Assembly: GCF_000472545.1 (NCBI RefSeq)
Contig: NZ_AWZV01000003.1
Span: forward strand, 254,608 to 318,607
Length of the DNA: 64,000 nucleotides
Direction of reading: 5' to 3'
From: Burkholderia sp. WSM2232
GTDB taxonomy: Bacteria; Pseudomonadota; Gammaproteobacteria; Burkholderiales; Burkholderiaceae
In this document: positions 36,231-45,026 of the stretch, piece after piece
How the letters are laid out: every line of letters begins with the position of its first letter
How positions within the stretch are numbered: position 1 is the first letter of the stretch
Program-made: the position numbers and the translations under genes
The notes under the pieces: model-generated
The model's database searches: none
The model's input: the letters and a program-made list of their open reading frames with translations, nothing else
Told to the model about the DNA's origin: nothing

Positions 36231-38906
36231 ATGCCGAATCCCGCAACGCTGCCCCGCTCCCAGTTGACCCGCCGCATTGCCGCCGATCTGATGCGCGCAG
36301 TCTGGCGCTACCGCAACCAGACGCTCGCCGCTTTGCTGCTGATGGTGTCGGCCAAGCTCTCCACCGTGCTGATGCCGCTCGTGCTCAAGCACGTGGTGGA
36401 CGAATTGGGGCACCCGGTCGCGCAGGCGCTGTTCCCCGTATTTCTCGTCCTGACCTATGCATTGCTGCGTTTTCTCGGCGATGCACTCAACGAAGCGCGC
36501 GACGTGGTGTTCAGCATCGTCACGCAGCGCACGGTGGCGGCGTTCACCGAGCGGACCTTCGCGCACCTGCATCGTATGAGTGCGCGCTTTCATACGAAGC
36601 GTGAGACCGGCGCAATTGTGCGCGACGTGCAGAAGGGCGCGGACGGCATCGGGTTCTTGCTGGGCGTCGCGCTGTTTACGATCGTGCCGACAGCGTTCGA
36701 AATCGTGACCATCGTCGCGATCATGGTTCACAACTATGCGCGCGAGTTCATGATCGCGATTGCCGCGACCTTCGTGTGCTATGCAATGTATACGTTCATC
36801 TTCACGCGGCGGCGCGTGGCATTCCAGCGCGCGGTGAATGCGCTCGAAGCGCAATCGGATGGCAGGCTCGTGGACAGTCTGCTGAATTACGACACCGTCA
36901 AGTACTTTGCCACCGAAGAAACCGAGACCCGGCGTCTTTCGGCGGTGCTGGAAAAGTGGGTGCATGCAAGGACCGCGAACCAGCGCGCGCTGACCGCGTT
37001 GCATGTGGGGCAGAGCGCGGTGATCGCGCTCGGCATCGGTGCGATCATGCTGCTCGCGGCGCAGCATGTGGTGTCCGGCACCATGACCGTGGGCGATCTG
37101 ATTCTGGTGAACGCGTACATCATCCAGATCTGCATGCCGCTCAATACACTTGGCTTCGTATTTCGCGAGACCAACGACGCAATGGTGAACGTGGAGCGCA
37201 TGTTCGAGATACTGACCGCGCGCGGGCGCGTGGGGGAAGATATCGACGAGCCCGCTGCCAAACCGCTAGTAGTAAGTGCCGGTCAGATCTCGTTCGAGCA
37301 CGTGGACTTTGGCTACGATCCGGCGCGGCAAATTCTGCGCGACGTCGACTTTCACGCCTATCCGGGCAAGACACTCGCCATTGTCGGCGGAAGCGGCTCC
37401 GGCAAGTCCACGCTCGTGAAGCTGCTGTTCCGCCTGTATCAGCCGAGCAGCGGCATCATTCGCATTGACGGGCAGGACATCGGTCAGGTCACGCAAAAGA
37501 GCTTGCGTGAGGCTATTGGCATCGTGCCGCAAGACACTGTGCTGTTCAACGAGACGATTGCGTACAACATCGCCTATGGGCGGCCTTCCGCGACTCGCGC
37601 AGACGTGGTGCGGGCGGCGCGCGCGGCGCAGCTCGACGAATTCATCGAGCGTTTGCCGGATCATTACGACACGCGCGTTGGCGAGCGCGGCGTGCGGCTC
37701 TCGGGCGGCGAGCGGCAGCGCATTGCGATTGCGCGCGCGATTCTGAAGGACCCGCGCATCATTGTGTTCGACGAGGCCACGTCCGCACTCGACACGCGTT
37801 CGGAGCGCGCGATTCAAACCGAGTTGACGCGCCTCGCGCAAGGCCGCACGTCGATTGTGATTGCGCACCGACTCTCGACCGTAGTCGACGCCGACTGGAT
37901 TCTCGTGATGGAACATGGCCGGGTGGTCGAGCAGGGCACGCATCGCGAACTGCTCGCGCGCGACGGCGTGTACGCGAAGATGTGGTCCCTGCAATGGCAG
38001 CAGGGCGAACTGGAACACGCACAGCGCAAGCTCACCGCGCAATCGGTCAGCCTCGCGGCGTTGATGGCGGGCGTGATCGACGCGTTGCACGACGAAATCG
38101 CGGCCCGACGCGTGACCCTGTATCCGCAGATCGGCGACAACGATCTGCGCGTGACGGGCGACCCGAGCGTGCTGCAACCGCTGATTGCCGAGCTGTGCCG
38201 CAACGAGATCGTGCACGCCAAGCCAGGGCAGCGCATCGAATTGCGCGTGGAGCGGCATAACAATCAGGTGTGGGTGACCGTGCTCGGCATGGGCGAGAAG
38301 CCCGCTGAACTGTCGCAGGCAGCGGCGCGCCACATGGAAGAGGCGCTCGCCGCCGCTGGCGGCAGCTTCACGCTGACGCCGCTCAATGGCCGGCTCGCGT
38401 ATGTGGCGATGTTGCCGCTGCGTCCCGTGGCCGATATGGCCGCTCAAACGCAGGCGGCGCCGCCTTCCGACGCGGACGGAGCGCCGCTAGCAGGTCTCTT
38501 CGTCATGGCAATCGACGATCAGGAAGATGCGCTCGACGCACTCGAAGCAGTGCTCACCGCGAGCGGCGCGCGCGTGCGCACCGCTTCGTCGGGCAAGGAA
38601 GCACTGGACTGGCTCGCGCAGACGCCAACCGTGCAATGGCCGCATGCCTTGCTATGCGACATTGTGCTCGCCGACGAGGACGGCTATGACGTGCTGCGCC
38701 GTTTGCGGCGGCTCGAAGCCGAGCGTCAGTTGCCGCTGCAGGACCGCGTGCCGGCAATCGCCTTGACCGGCTACGCGCAGAGCGAGGACCGCATGCGCGC
38801 CAAAATGGCTGGTTTTCAGGCACATTTGACGAAGCCGGTTGCGCCCGAGAAGCTCATAGGCGAGATTCGCAATCTTGCGATGGCTTCCGCGCGCACGGGC
38901 GCGTAG
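36231..38906 (+). CDS. ABC exporter fused to degenerate HATPase and response-regulator receiver domain
   Basis: 891 residues, about 300 more than a normal half-transporter. Residues ~25-320: six-helix exporter domain of the ATM1/MsbA/HMT type. ~340-590: nucleotide-binding domain with Walker A 386-394 (GGSGSGKST), signature LSGGE 490-494 and Walker B with D514/E515. ~605-735: region like the catalytic domain of sensor kinases (GDPSVLQPLIAEL, N-box-like RNEIVHA at 657-663) but the G1 box Asp is lost (VLGMGEKP) and no phospho-acceptor His domain precedes it. ~756-885: complete receiver domain with acidic pair D762/D763, phospho-acceptor D810, T846 and K868. AGGGA precedes the ATG. Divergent from the glycan operon; likely a homodimeric exporter gated or tuned by phosphorylation, which is inference. 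Confidence 0.93.
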   Translation: MPNPATLPRSQLTRRIAADLMRAVWRYRNQTLAALLLMVSAKLSTVLMPLVLKHVVDELGHPVAQALFPVFLVLTYALLRFLGDALNEARDVVFSIVTQRTVAAFTERTFAHLHRMSARFHTKRETGAIVRDVQKGADGIGFLLGVALFTIVPTAFEIVTIVAIMVHNYAREFMIAIAATFVCYAMYTFIFTRRRVAFQRAVNALEAQSDGRLVDSLLNYDTVKYFATEETETRRLSAVLEKWVHARTANQRALTALHVGQSAVIALGIGAIMLLAAQHVVSGTMTVGDLILVNAYIIQICMPLNTLGFVFRETNDAMVNVERMFEILTARGRVGEDIDEPAAKPLVVSAGQISFEHVDFGYDPARQILRDVDFHAYPGKTLAIVGGSGSGKSTLVKLLFRLYQPSSGIIRIDGQDIGQVTQKSLREAIGIVPQDTVLFNETIAYNIAYGRPSATRADVVRAARAAQLDEFIERLPDHYDTRVGERGVRLSGGERQRIAIARAILKDPRIIVFDEATSALDTRSERAIQTELTRLAQGRTSIVIAHRLSTVVDADWILVMEHGRVVEQGTHRELLARDGVYAKMWSLQWQQGELEHAQRKLTAQSVSLAALMAGVIDALHDEIAARRVTLYPQIGDNDLRVTGDPSVLQPLIAELCRNEIVHAKPGQRIELRVERHNNQVWVTVLGMGEKPAELSQAAARHMEEALAAAGGSFTLTPLNGRLAYVAMLPLRPVADMAAQTQAAPPSDADGAPLAGLFVMAIDDQEDALDALEAVLTASGARVRTASSGKEALDWLAQTPTVQWPHALLCDIVLADEDGYDVLRRLRRLEAERQLPLQDRVPAIALTGYAQSEDRMRAKMAGFQAHLTKPVAPEKLIGEIRNLAMASARTGA

Positions 38907-38940
38907 GGGCAGGCAGTTATGCGTCAACGCGTCTGATGAT

Positions 38941-39885
38941 TCAGGTGCTGACGTCGGCTTTGCCTACTGTCGGCTTCGCGCGTGTGCTCGGCGCAGGCGC
39001 TGCCATCTCGCGTTCGCCGGTCCGCACGCGTTCTCGCAGGTTCAGAACGTGGGGTGGCACGGGCTTGCGGTTTCTCAACGCCCAGGCAAGGCCGCGCACA
39101 AACGGCAGACCGTCGCGAGCGAGCGTACCTTCGCGCGAGAAAGTTGCGAGTGCCTGTGCTGTCGCGCGGCACGCTTCGGGCCACGGCAGGCGCAGCCATG
39201 CGATCCACGCGGCATTGCGCGCGAGCGTGCGCCGCCGCAAGCCGCTGTCACGCGACGGCGACGGATGATGATGCACCGTCAGTTGATCGCAGTAGACAAT
39301 GGCGTGCCCGGATGCGAGTACGTCCAGCGCAACCAGCTCTTCTTCTCCGCCGATGAAAAGACGCGGTTCGTAACCGCCCAGCTTACGGAACAGCGATGTG
39401 CGAAACACGCTTGCGCCCGCCATGTAGCCAATCAGAGCGGGGCCCGGCAAGCCCTCGCTGCCGAGCGGGCTAACACGCATGATCGAGCACATGGGGTCGG
39501 TAATCTGCTCCTCGCCCACTACCACGCGTCCGCTCAGAATGCCGACGTTCGGCCACGCATCGAGCAGTTGGACCGCGCGTTCGAGCGCGCCGGGTTCCCA
39601 CCAGGTGTCGTCATCGCAGAAGGCGACGTAGTCGGTGCCGACGCAGGCGGCGGCGCGATTGCGTCCAGCCGCGCCCAGGTTGGCATTGCATTCGACGATG
39701 CATACGGTAGGAAAGAGCGCCTTTACCAACGCGACAGTGTTGTCGCTTGAGCCGTTATCCGCCACGAATACAGGCGGGTTTTCCGGAAGGGCAAGTAAGC
39801 GCTCGAGGGTAGCCACAAGCTCGTCGGCGCGGTTGTGTGTCAGAACGACGACCGAAATGCGCCGGGAAAGCGGTTTTTTTTCCAT
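38941..39885 (-). CDS. Glycosyltransferase family 2
   Basis: 314 residues. GT-A core: ISVVVLTHNRADELVATLERLLAL, VFVADNGSSDNT, NLGAAGRNRAAACVGTDYVAFCDDDTWWEPGALE (DDD metal site), FRKLGGYEPRLFIGGEEELV. Resembles rhamnosyl- or heptose-type GT2 enzymes. The last ~40 residues are polar. Start 39885 is chosen because the 42-nt extension to 39927 is not family-like. Convergent with the ABC-REC gene and part of the same glycan neighbourhood, with the PIG-L gene 60 nt upstream on the same strand. Confidence 0.92.
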   Translation of the reverse strand: MEKKPLSRRISVVVLTHNRADELVATLERLLALPENPPVFVADNGSSDNTVALVKALFPTVCIVECNANLGAAGRNRAAACVGTDYVAFCDDDTWWEPGALERAVQLLDAWPNVGILSGRVVVGEEQITDPMCSIMRVSPLGSEGLPGPALIGYMAGASVFRTSLFRKLGGYEPRLFIGGEEELVALDVLASGHAIVYCDQLTVHHHPSPSRDSGLRRRTLARNAAWIAWLRLPWPEACRATAQALATFSREGTLARDGLPFVRGLAWALRNRKPVPPHVLNLRERVRTGEREMAAPAPSTRAKPTVGKADVST

Positions 39886-39945
39886 GCTCTTGTTTGTTTT
39901 TAACGAGGCGATGCCCCGGTCAAGCAAACGATGTGCCGTTCGCTT

Positions 39946-40656
39946 TCAGGCAGCTTCAGTTTCGGCCTGTCGCTTTGTTAGCTGCCAATATTTTTCCGTC
40001 GAATAGAGCGTGGTTTCGGCGCCTCGTCCGAATGCGCGCAACTGGCTCGTGTATGCCGCGATTGCTTCGCGCTTCATCTGTTCATGCGAAACGGATTGGC
40101 TGACGGTAGCGGGCAGGTCATCCGCGGGATTCAGCAGGTAGCCGCGCTTCGTCAGTTCTTCAATGCGCTGGGGAACGGTCTGGTCCATCCGTCTATAGGG
40201 GACGTCTTCATAGGCATGGAACGGCGTGTCGCGCATCTGCGCGACCAGTTGCAGACAGGCATTGGATACGAGCGTGTGATCCGAATGAAACAGGCCGAGC
40301 GGGATGATGACCTTGTCCGGACTGTGCGCCCGCACGGTGTGGCGCAGCGCTTCAGCGAGTTCGTCGAGCAAAGGGGTCTGCCCGTACTGCGCATCGCAAA
40401 AGGGCAGATGGACCGGTTCGGCTCCGAGCATTTCCAGAGCTACAGCGTCCTCCCGCCTGCGGGCTTGCATAGCTTCGAATGCGTCTTTGAAGCCCGACTT
40501 GCGGTCCCACTCCGTCGACATGTTTTCGCGCGGCGGCGCTGTGAATACCGTGCAGACAGTTGCAGACGGATTCGCAGAGAGCAGCAGTCCACAACTCAAT
40601 ACGGCATCGTCGAGATGCGGTGAAATGACGAACAGGCGAGCGCGCGATTGCATCAT
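39946..40656 (-). CDS. PIG-L / LmbE-type deacetylase
   Basis: 236 residues. PHLDDAVLSCGLLL carries the zinc-binding His-x-x-Asp-Asp motif, and LGLFHSDHTLVSNACL the third His ligand. Family members remove acetyl from N-acetylglucosaminyl groups in glycolipids, mycothiol, bacillithiol and antibiotics. Here it probably deacetylates an amino sugar in the nearby glycan pathway. It is cotranscribed with a GT2 (60 nt apart). Confidence 0.9.
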   Translation of the reverse strand: MMQSRARLFVISPHLDDAVLSCGLLLSANPSATVCTVFTAPPRENMSTEWDRKSGFKDAFEAMQARRREDAVALEMLGAEPVHLPFCDAQYGQTPLLDELAEALRHTVRAHSPDKVIIPLGLFHSDHTLVSNACLQLVAQMRDTPFHAYEDVPYRRMDQTVPQRIEELTKRGYLLNPADDLPATVSQSVSHEQMKREAIAAYTSQLRAFGRGAETTLYSTEKYWQLTKRQAETEAA

Positions 40657-40784
40657 GTTGTGATGGAGTTGTCGTCATGGATATTAGACCTGTCATGCTA
40701 GCAACTCCCGCGCCTGGCGTGCCGGGCGGCCTGCAGTAGTCGGCGAGGAATGCGCTTTGCTACGGTATCGCCGTACTGTTTTGC

Positions 40785-41909
40785 GTGTGCCACCTCGTGA
40801 GCAAAGCAAAGAATCCGTCGAATCCGTCGATAACAGCCGTGCCTGTGGAGGTCCGCCGAGGGCAGGTTACAGAGCAGCTGCCGCGCGCAATTTTCCGCGA
40901 ACGCTTCATGGCGCGATTCTACGATCCTGCCTTCCGCGCGGAAGACGAGGCGCTCGCGCGGCTAGAGGCCATTGCGTGGGATGCGTATTCGCAGTCGCGC
41001 AAATCGCCGGTCACCGCGAAGGCAGGCGCCGGCTATGCCGATCCCGACTACGATCTGTCTGTCGAATGGCGTGCCGCGAAGGAGTGCATCGACGCGGCAC
41101 AGGCCCGGCAACGCGATCCGGCTAGCCGGTCGCGCGTGCTGATCGTCAATGCTTCGTCGCGCAACGACTATACGTGTCCGAGCGAAATGTCGAAGAGCTT
41201 CCGGCTTGCCAAGATCGCGCAAGGCACGCTGGAGCGGCGTGCTTTCGATGTGGACTTTCTTGATCTGTCGCGCCTGAACTCCGACCGCGATCTGCACATT
41301 CACCCGTGCAAGGGCTGCGTTTCAACAGCCATGCCGCTTTGCCACTGGCCTTGCAGCTGCTATCCGAATCATTCGCTGGGACTCGTCAACGACTGGATGA
41401 ACGAGATCTACGAGCGCTTTGCGGCTGCTCACGGCGTGATTTTCGTCACACCCGTGTACTGGTATCAGGTGACGAGCCCACTGAAGCTGCTGATGGATCG
41501 CCTCGTCTGCGCGGACGGCGGTAATCCCGATCCCACTTCCACGCACGGCAAGAAGCCTGAGGAAGCGAAGAGAATGGAGCTTGCCGGCTGGGATTATCCG
41601 AAGCACCTCGCCGGCAGGGCTTATGGCATGGTCGTGCACGGCGACGTCGCAGGCATAGAGGGATCGCGCCGCGCGTTGAGCGACTGGCTGGGCTGGATGG
41701 GCCTGATCGAGTGCGGTCCGAAGTCGCGGCTCGACCGCTTTATCGGCTACTACGAGCCGTACGCGACGAGTCACGCAACGCTCGATCGCGACGAAGAAAT
41801 GCAGCAGGAAGTCGTGAACGTGGCGCAAGCGGTGGCCGAATGCGTCGAGCAGATACGCAGTGGTTACAAGCAGCCAGGCGACGCGCTGCCCACGCCGCGC
41901 GCGAAGTAG
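40785..41909 (+). CDS. Flavodoxin-fold NAD(P)H-dependent reductase with Cys cluster
   Basis: Up to 374 residues. The flavodoxin-like core begins at ~115: RVLIVNASSRNDYTCPSEMSKSFRLA (FMN phosphate loop), VIFVTPVYWYQVTSPLKLLMDRLV, AYGMVVHGDVAG. Inserted in it is a cysteine cluster C175-x2-C178-x7-C186-x3-C190-x-C192, suggesting a metal or Fe-S site as in iron-sulfur flavoproteins, though the spacing differs from the classic Isf motif. The start is uncertain: GTG 40785 gives the longest form, with GTG 40797 and ATG 40908 (333 residues) as alternatives and no clear ribosome site for any. 87 nt upstream of the decarboxylase gene on the same strand. Confidence 0.82.
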   Translation: MCHLVSKAKNPSNPSITAVPVEVRRGQVTEQLPRAIFRERFMARFYDPAFRAEDEALARLEAIAWDAYSQSRKSPVTAKAGAGYADPDYDLSVEWRAAKECIDAAQARQRDPASRSRVLIVNASSRNDYTCPSEMSKSFRLAKIAQGTLERRAFDVDFLDLSRLNSDRDLHIHPCKGCVSTAMPLCHWPCSCYPNHSLGLVNDWMNEIYERFAAAHGVIFVTPVYWYQVTSPLKLLMDRLVCADGGNPDPTSTHGKKPEEAKRMELAGWDYPKHLAGRAYGMVVHGDVAGIEGSRRALSDWLGWMGLIECGPKSRLDRFIGYYEPYATSHATLDRDEEMQQEVVNVAQAVAECVEQIRSGYKQPGDALPTPRAK

Positions 41910-41996
41910 GCGAGTGCCGCGCCGCGCTGCCGAACACGCGCCCAAAGGCTCGTTGTATTTTCTCCAACCTTTTGAACGCCATATCGAAGGATAAGC

Positions 41997-43235
41997 ATGA
42001 CAGACAAGAACAAGGCGGAGCGGCGCCGGCTCGGTGGCTGGCTGCCGAGCAACGAAGAGCATCTCGCGCGCTACCGCACCAATCTCGCGGAAAAAGCCCG
42101 CGCCCGCGCGGCGCACGCGCCGCGTACAGACGCGGTGACACATCTCGCGGCGCTATTGAACGGCGACCCCGTGCTTCGTATGGATATGACCCGGGCCATC
42201 AACCAGGCGCTCGACGAGGGCTACGTACTCGGCTATTCGTCGATAGAAGAACTGATGACGATCATTGACTATTTGATGACGTATGCGCCGCCGTTCAGCG
42301 AGACGAGTTTGATCCACTGTCCATTGAATGCAGTGCTCGACTGGCCGATGTGCATGCCCTCCGGCTACGCGCTTTTTCGCGACCCGGCGTTCAATCAGCG
42401 GCTCAAGCATGTGCTCAATTGCTGGTGCGGCTTTTTGAGCGGGCCTCATTCGCGCGAACACCTGAATGCTTCTGCGCCGAACGGCTGGTTTTCGCCCGAG
42501 GCCGACAAGAAAATCAATCTGTCGCAGTTCTGCTGCGATCCAGATAAGCCGTACTGGGGCTTCTCCTCGTGGAACGACTTTTTCACGCGCCGCTTTCGCG
42601 AGGGCGCAAGGCCCGTGGATCAGCCGGATAACAACAAGATAATCGTCAGCGCTTGCGAGGCGGCCCCATACAACATCGAGACCGATGTCAAACTGACCGA
42701 CAGCTTCTGGATCAAAGCGCAGCCTTATTCGCTGCTAGACATGTTCTCGGCCAGCCAGCGCGAGCTCGCGCAGCGCTTCGTCGGTGGTTCCATCTACCAG
42801 TGTTTTCTGAGCGCATTCGACTACCATCGCTGGCACGCGCCGATCAGCGGCGTGATCAAGAAAGCCTACGCGCTGGATGGCACCTATTATTCGGATGCCG
42901 ATGCGGAAGGCCGCGACCCCGGCGGTCTGAACGACTCGCAGGGCTACATTACGGCTGTAGCAGCGCGAGCCGTGATCGTGATCGAAAGCGACGATCCCGC
43001 CATTGGGCAGGTGGGTTGCGTATTCGTGGGCATGGCCGATGTGTCTTCGTGCATGATCGAAGCACTGCCTGGGCAACGCGTTGCGAAAGGTGACGAGATC
43101 GGCTTCTTCCAGTACGGCGGCTCTACCTGCTGCCTCGTGTTCGAACCGGGCGTAATCGACAGGTTCGTGCCGCAACCGCCGTTCGACAATGCGCCCCCGG
43201 TGAAGGTGAAAACGCACATAGCGACGGCGAGGTAG
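41997..43235 (+). CDS. Phosphatidylserine-decarboxylase-family enzyme, PsiD-like
   Basis: 412 residues. The C-terminal half has the pyruvoyl-enzyme features: FDYHRWHAPISG (catalytic Asp/His region), VFVGMADVSSC and YGGST with Ser376, where self-cleavage forms the pyruvoyl group. The N-terminal ~140 residues (GWLPSNEEHL, LNGDPVLRMDMTRAINQA, YLMTYAPPFSETSLIHCPLNAVLDWPM) match the PSDC-associated domain found in larger, soluble members such as the fungal tryptophan decarboxylase PsiD. Lacking a membrane N-terminus, it is probably a soluble amino-acid decarboxylase rather than the phospholipid enzyme; substrate unknown. It may be cotranscribed with the flavoprotein upstream and ends at a strong terminator. 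Confidence 0.85.
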   Translation: MTDKNKAERRRLGGWLPSNEEHLARYRTNLAEKARARAAHAPRTDAVTHLAALLNGDPVLRMDMTRAINQALDEGYVLGYSSIEELMTIIDYLMTYAPPFSETSLIHCPLNAVLDWPMCMPSGYALFRDPAFNQRLKHVLNCWCGFLSGPHSREHLNASAPNGWFSPEADKKINLSQFCCDPDKPYWGFSSWNDFFTRRFREGARPVDQPDNNKIIVSACEAAPYNIETDVKLTDSFWIKAQPYSLLDMFSASQRELAQRFVGGSIYQCFLSAFDYHRWHAPISGVIKKAYALDGTYYSDADAEGRDPGGLNDSQGYITAVAARAVIVIESDDPAIGQVGCVFVGMADVSSCMIEALPGQRVAKGDEIGFFQYGGSTCCLVFEPGVIDRFVPQPPFDNAPPVKVKTHIATAR

Positions 43236-43276
43236 CAAAACCGCCCGCTTTTTGCCGCCGGCTACAGGGCGGTGGG

Positions 43277-43310
43277 GAATGCCGCGAAAACCATCGCGGC
43301 ATTCTTTTTA
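43277..43310 (+). terminator. Intrinsic terminator of the decarboxylase gene
   Basis: Perfect 11-bp stem (GAATGCCGCGA 43277-43287, TCGCGGCATTC 43294-43304), 6-nt loop and five T residues at 43305-43309. The T run follows on the plus strand. Confidence 0.88.
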
Positions 43311-43340
43311 TAGCGACTTCCCTGTGCAGCGGGCAAACAC

Positions 43341-44216
43341 TCAGCCAGGTTGCTGACCGGAGCCAAGGTCCGCGCCCGTCACCGGGTCTGTCGTTGTATC
43401 GGAAGCGGTGCGCGAAGCGAGCGCGCCGAGTACTTCGACATCCGCTTGCGTGACGTTGACGGAGGGTAGACCGTCGCCGCCGTCCACTGCCGGTTGCGGG
43501 GCTTCGACAAACTCCCATTCCGGCCCTTCATTCCACGGGCCGCGTGCGTCGCCCTCGCCTGCGGACATGTTGTAGTACACGTTTGTAAATTCAGGCACGC
43601 CTGGCAGCTTGCCTTGCGGGAAGTTCGGCTGAATCGAATGCAGTGCTTTTTCGAACGACTTCTGGTGAGCGATTTCGCGCGTCATCAGAAAACCGAGGGC
43701 GTCCTTGATGCCGGGATCGTCCGTGACATTCAGGAGCCGCTCATAGACGATCTTCGCGCGTGCTTCGGCAGCAATGTTGGAGCGCAGGTCCGCGGTAGGC
43801 TCACCAATGGTGTCGATGTACGCCGCTGTCCACGGCACGCCGGCAGAGTTGGTCAGCGCAGGTCCGCCGCCGTAGAGCAGCGCGGTGGTGTGCGAGTCGT
43901 TGCCGCCGCCCGTGAGCGAGCGATACAGTTCGGCCTCCTGCTCCACACCTTCGGCCAACTGGCCCTTCGCACCCTTGTTCAACATGGCGACGATCGAACC
44001 GATCACTTCCAGGTGACTGAGTTCTTCTGTGGCAATGTCGAACAGCAAATCTTTGCGGCCCGGGTCGTCTTCGGCAACGGCCTGAGTGAAATACCGGCAC
44101 GCCGCTGCCAGTTCGCCCTGGGGCCCGCCGAATTGCTCGAGCATCAGGTTGGCAAGACCTGGGTTGGGCGCTGCGACGCGCACGGTGTACTGAAGTCGCT
44201 TGTTGTGAACGAACAT
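43341..44216 (-). CDS. Manganese catalase
   Basis: 291-residue non-haem catalase. Ferritin-like bundle with the dimanganese ligands in GELAAACRYF, TEELSHLEVIGSIV, EARAKIVYERLL and REIAHQKSFEKAL; NSAGVPWTAAYIDT is a family block. It removes hydrogen peroxide in the cytosol. The C-terminal ~70 residues (EGPEWEFVEAP onward) form the usual extended tail, ending in Thr/Gly-rich sequence. Divergent from a DUF892 gene; both families are commonly stress-induced together. Confidence 0.95.
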   Translation of the reverse strand: MFVHNKRLQYTVRVAAPNPGLANLMLEQFGGPQGELAAACRYFTQAVAEDDPGRKDLLFDIATEELSHLEVIGSIVAMLNKGAKGQLAEGVEQEAELYRSLTGGGNDSHTTALLYGGGPALTNSAGVPWTAAYIDTIGEPTADLRSNIAAEARAKIVYERLLNVTDDPGIKDALGFLMTREIAHQKSFEKALHSIQPNFPQGKLPGVPEFTNVYYNMSAGEGDARGPWNEGPEWEFVEAPQPAVDGGDGLPSVNVTQADVEVLGALASRTASDTTTDPVTGADLGSGQQPG

Positions 44217-44385
44217 GGCTTCTCCGTTGAGTATGGTTGGGGAAAATTTGGACTGCGTGACGTTCTCCGCATGCGCCGTACCCGGTGCGAATGGGACGCG
44301 CTACGCGGTGCCCGAAAAGCGTCAGTTGCTTCGGGCACACCCGTTGCGCGATGCAGGGCTCCTTCACACTACCTGGGAGTCGCAC

Positions 44386-44883
44386 ATGACACAGCGAAAG
44401 ACCATCGACGATCTGTTCGTTCACATGCTCTCGGACATTTACAGCGCGGAGAAGCAATTGACCAAGGCATTGGCGAAGCTTTCGCGTGCCGCGTCCGATC
44501 CGCAACTGAGCGAGGCGTTCAAAATCCACCTCGAAGAAACACAGGGGCAGGTGGAAAGAATCGATAAGGTTGTAGAAACGAGTGGCGTCAAGTTGAAAAG
44601 AATGAAGTGCGTTGCGATGGAAGGCCTGATCGAGGAAGGGCAGGAACTCATCGACGAAATAGAAAGGGGTCCGGTACTCGACGCCGGTCTGGTCGCCGCC
44701 GCGCAAAAGGTCGAACACTACGAAATTGCGGCTTATGGCAGCTTGTGCGCGATCGGCAAGCAACTGGGCTTTGCCGAAGCCGTGAATCTGCTGAAGGAAA
44801 CGCTGGAAGAAGAGAAGGCAACCGACCTGAAGCTCACCGAGTTTGCCGAGCGGGCCGGCAACGAAAAGGCCAAGCAGAAGTAA
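44386..44883 (+). CDS. DUF892 (YciE/YciF-like) ferritin-like protein
   Basis: 165 residues, four-helix bundle with metal-binding pattern: LFVHMLSDIYSAEKQLTKALAKL, HLEETQGQVERIDKV, VEHYEIAAYGSL and LLKETLEEEKATDLKL. YciF-type proteins are expressed under general stress; the exact reaction is unknown. GGGAGT precedes ATG 44386. The 171-nt in-frame extension upstream lies in the intergenic region with the Mn catalase and is not family-like. Confidence 0.92.
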   Translation: MTQRKTIDDLFVHMLSDIYSAEKQLTKALAKLSRAASDPQLSEAFKIHLEETQGQVERIDKVVETSGVKLKRMKCVAMEGLIEEGQELIDEIERGPVLDAGLVAAAQKVEHYEIAAYGSLCAIGKQLGFAEAVNLLKETLEEEKATDLKLTEFAERAGNEKAKQK

Positions 44884-44944
44884 ATGGGAATTCCGCCGGG
44901 TTGAACCGAGGCGGAATGAACGCAGGCGTGTTGATGTTGCCGAT

Positions 44945-44973
44945 CCCGCCCATGACTGGGCGGGTATTTTTTT
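44945..44973 (+). terminator. Intrinsic terminator of the DUF892 gene
   Basis: 8-bp stem CCCGCCCA / TGGGCGGG (44945-44952, 44957-44964) with a 4-nt loop and a T run at 44967-44973. Confidence 0.87.
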
Positions 44974-45026
44974 GCGCGCGGCGCATTGCTGGTCAGCCCG
45001 CCTTCATCGCATGAAGGCGAGGTTGA

